Source: Burkholderiales bacterium
GTDB lineage: Bacteria; Pseudomonadota; Gammaproteobacteria; Burkholderiales; Burkholderiaceae_A
Assembly: GCA_030828265.1 (NCBI GenBank)
Contig: JAURCW010000059.1
Coordinates: forward strand, 1 to 7,507
Reading direction: 5' to 3'
DNA: 7,507 nt
Position 1 is the first letter of the stretch. Each line of letters begins with the position of its first letter. Positions 5,367 to 7,507 of this stretch are shown one piece after another. Under the pieces are notes generated by a model. The model worked only from the letters and a program-made list of their open reading frames with translations. It was not told where the DNA came from and did not search any database. The position numbers were made by a program, and so were the translations under genes.

Positions 5367-6869
5367 ATGCAGAAAACTCTAACAACTCTTGTCGCGATCA
5401 CAGCGCGTCCGTCCTCGGCCTCCATTGTAGGGGCCGCCCCTTGGCGAAGCCTTAAGAGGTTGCTGCTTGCCTTTGTTGGGCTGCTCGCCCTAGGGCTACA
5501 GCCCCTTGGCGCAGAGGGTCTTCCAACCCTCGACAAGACTCTCGCCAACGGCATGCGCATTGTTGTTTTTGAAGACAGTCGTTCGCCCACGGCACTTCAC
5601 ATGGTTTGGATTCGGGCGGGCTCTATGGATGAAACAGACGGTAAATCCGGTATCGCCCATGTGCTTGAGCACATGATGTTTAAGGGCACGAAGACACTCG
5701 GCCCTGGCGAGTTCAGCAAAAAGGTCTCGGCCCTTGGGGGCCGAGAGAACGCGTTTACCTCGAGGGAGTACACCGGTTACTTTCAACAGGTTCATCGCGA
5801 TGCGCTCTTTGAGGTCATGGCGCTTGAGGCCGACCGTATGCAAAACCTTGTCATTAACGACGACGAATTTGCGAAGGAGCTCAAGGTGGTGATGGAGGAG
5901 CGCCGGCTTCGAACCGATGACAGTCCCCAGGGGCGAAGCTTTGAAGCCCTAATGGCCACTGCCTTCATGGCCCACCCCATACGTAGACCTATTATTGGAT
6001 GGATGAGCGACCTTGAGCAGCTTACTGCGAACGACGCGCGGGACTGGTACGCGCAGTGGTACAGGCCGCAATACGCGACCCTGGTGGTGGTGGGCAATGT
6101 CAATGCCCAGGCCGTCTTTGATAAGGCTCAGGCTCTTTACGCGAGCTGGGGCTCATCGACGACTGCCTCCAATAGCACGCAAGCAGTAACCCCTCGGGAG
6201 TTTGTGGAGCCTAATCAGCTTGGGCCACGCACAGCCGAAGTAACGGCCCCCGCGGAGAACCCTTTCTTTATTGATGCATGGAAGGCCCCCGTGCTTGGCT
6301 CAGGCGATGGTCCGTTGAGTCCCGACAACCCCAAGGCAAGGGATGTGGTGGCGCTATCGGTCTTGGCAAGCCTTCTCGATGACCCCAATACTGGCATTCT
6401 TGTTCAGTCGCTTGTACGTCAGCGGCAGCTCGCCCTTGGCCTTGGCGTAAGCAGCGACACCGTCTCAAGGGGGCCAGGCTTATTTACAATTACTGGCTCA
6501 CCTCGGCCGGGCCGCAGCATTCAAGAGCTTCAGACGGCGATCGACGAGGTTATCAAGGCCTTTTTGGAAAAGGGCGTAAGCGAAGCCCAGCTCGAGAGGG
6601 TGAGGCGACAGGCCAAAGCGAGTCAGGTCTACCAGCAAGACTCACTCTTTTCGCGCGCCATGGTGACGGGCCGCCTGGCAATGACAGGTCGCCCCCTTTC
6701 TGACCGAATGGCCTGGCTTGTCATGCTCGATGAGATCAAGGCCGAGGATCTCAACCGCGTGGCGGCTCAGGTTCTACGCGATGAGAATCGCACCACCATT
6801 ACGCTTAAGCCCACCGACCCAAAGGCGGCAGCTCGTCGGGGGCTAGGAAGCTCCATCCTTCGTCATTAG
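5367..6869 (+). CDS. M16 family zinc metallopeptidase, catalytic subunit, exported
   Basis: This is a predicted periplasmic or envelope zinc endopeptidase of the pitrilysin/insulinase family, M16B-like. In the 500-residue form the inverted zinc motif HVLEH gives ligands His98 and His102 with catalytic Glu101. The third ligand is Glu178 in VVMEE, 75 residues on, matching family spacing. The first M16 domain spans about 57-250 and the second, inactive half about 280-480. The N-terminus has a long polar region, then basic residues (RSLKR) and a hydrophobic stretch (32-48) ending near LGA, so a signal peptide with an extended n-region is likely. The frame is open back to an ATG at 5280 inside ftsY; ATG 5367 is preferred because it avoids that overlap and has a modest purine tract (GAAGAAGAA) before it. 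It is followed after 17 bases by a second M16 gene. Substrate unknown. Confidence 0.92.
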   Translation: MQKTLTTLVAITARPSSASIVGAAPWRSLKRLLLAFVGLLALGLQPLGAEGLPTLDKTLANGMRIVVFEDSRSPTALHMVWIRAGSMDETDGKSGIAHVLEHMMFKGTKTLGPGEFSKKVSALGGRENAFTSREYTGYFQQVHRDALFEVMALEADRMQNLVINDDEFAKELKVVMEERRLRTDDSPQGRSFEALMATAFMAHPIRRPIIGWMSDLEQLTANDARDWYAQWYRPQYATLVVVGNVNAQAVFDKAQALYASWGSSTTASNSTQAVTPREFVEPNQLGPRTAEVTAPAENPFFIDAWKAPVLGSGDGPLSPDNPKARDVVALSVLASLLDDPNTGILVQSLVRQRQLALGLGVSSDTVSRGPGLFTITGSPRPGRSIQELQTAIDEVIKAFLEKGVSEAQLERVRRQAKASQVYQQDSLFSRAMVTGRLAMTGRPLSDRMAWLVMLDEIKAEDLNRVAAQVLRDENRTTITLKPTDPKAAARRGLGSSILRH

Positions 6870-6886
6870 GTCAAGGTTAGCCAGTT

Positions 6887-7507
6887 ATGAACACACGGTC
6901 TTTCGCAATTTCTTTGACCCTCGGTCTATGTCTTTTTCTTTCAAGCTTGAGCGGACTTCAAGCCAATGAAGTAAGCGCCCCCAAGCCGACCATCGAGCCG
7001 ACAGCAAACGTCCAGTCCAAGCCCAGCCTGAGTCAGTTTGTCTCTGCAAAGAACAGTCGAGTTCTGTTTCAGCAGGCGCCCGACATTCCCATAATTGACC
7101 TTGCCATTGAGATTGATGCAGGCAGTCGTTGGGACCCCGAGGGCCTTGAGGGCTTGGCAGACCTAACGGCACAGATGGCCATGGCAGGGGTTCGCTCCGA
7201 GGCCAATCGCCCCGCCCTCAGTGAGGCAGAAATTGGAGAGGCCTGGGCAGATCTTGCTGTGGAGCAATCCATAAGCACCTCGCGAGACCGCGTTAGCCTG
7301 CGGTTTCGGTTTCTCTCCGACCCCAAGGTACGCGATGCAGCCGTTGCTCTTATCGCTCGGGTTCTTGCGGAGCCCGGCATGGTCGAGTCTGTTTTTGAAC
7401 GTGAACGATCAACTGGTATTGCAAGTCTGAAAGAGTCCTTGGCTCGACCACAAACCCTTGCCACACGAGCCCTATGGCAGGCCATATACCAAGGCCATCC
7501 CTATGGA
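6887..7507 (+). CDS. M16 family peptidase-like protein, non-catalytic partner subunit (3' end outside window)
   Basis: An open frame of 207 codons runs from an ATG at 6887 to the window edge with no stop, so the gene is partial. Residues 1-26 look like a signal peptide (NTR start, hydrophobic core, LQA before NE). The rest resembles the N-terminal M16 domain: a beta-strand pair leading to IDAGSRWDPEGLEGLADL (76-93), and a HPYG element at 204-207 typical of M16 proteins. Where the upstream protein has HVLEH this one reads DLTAQ (Asp92, Ala95, Gln96), so the zinc ligands and catalytic Glu are lost. Catalytic and degenerate M16 proteins encoded side by side form heterodimers in described bacterial cases, such as the Sphingomonas pair. 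The 17-base gap to the upstream gene and same strand indicate an operon. No strong Shine-Dalgarno is visible. Confidence 0.88.
   Translation, partial: MNTRSFAISLTLGLCLFLSSLSGLQANEVSAPKPTIEPTANVQSKPSLSQFVSAKNSRVLFQQAPDIPIIDLAIEIDAGSRWDPEGLEGLADLTAQMAMAGVRSEANRPALSEAEIGEAWADLAVEQSISTSRDRVSLRFRFLSDPKVRDAAVALIARVLAEPGMVESVFERERSTGIASLKESLARPQTLATRALWQAIYQGHPYG

Overview
This looks like a chromosomal housekeeping segment of a betaproteobacterium, most likely a member of Burkholderiales with moderate GC. The inference rests on protein character: a sigma-32 with the QRKLFFNLK RpoH box, a short FtsY with almost no acidic A domain, a tandem M16 peptidase pair divergent from ftsY, and an LdcA-type basic amino acid decarboxylase. 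I cannot fix the genus. There are no rRNA or tRNA genes, insertion sequences, CRISPR arrays or phage genes, and no gene-free stretch exceeds about 170 bases.

Layout, left to right. At the far left there is a possible first-codons fragment of a minus-strand gene (weak), then an exported FKBP-type prolyl isomerase (102-551, +). A hairpin terminator at 552-600 separates it from the convergent heat-shock sigma factor gene rpoH (599-1477, -). The 168-base divergent region between rpoH and the decarboxylase holds a perfect-consensus CIRCE operator (1504-1530) just upstream of the rpoH Shine-Dalgarno. It also holds a set of three alternating AACCTA/TAGGTT half-sites at 12-base spacing (1581-1610), nearer the decarboxylase. 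The lysine/arginine/ornithine decarboxylase (1646-3985, +) overlaps by ATGA a small DUF423 membrane protein gene (3982-4452, +). That gene runs tail-to-tail 92 bases into ftsY (4361-5302, -). Divergent from ftsY are two M16 zinc-peptidase-family genes. The first has an intact HxxEH...E zinc site (5367-6869, +). The second (6887 to the window edge, +) has lost the zinc ligands, as expected for the partner subunit of a heterodimer.

How it fits together. Most genes concern protein quality and targeting: periplasmic folding (FKBP), heat-shock control (RpoH), co-translational membrane targeting (FtsY) and envelope proteolysis (M16 pair). The decarboxylase/DUF423 pair is a separate two-gene unit set between rpoH and ftsY. 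The most interesting signal is the CIRCE element on rpoH, which places the sigma-32 gene under the HrcA repressor and so joins the two classical heat-shock circuits. The order ftsY then rpoH on one strand recalls the ftsY-ftsE-ftsX-rpoH cluster of enteric bacteria, with ftsEX absent and an opposite-strand metabolic pair in its place. I did not find evidence of a wholly new biological system.
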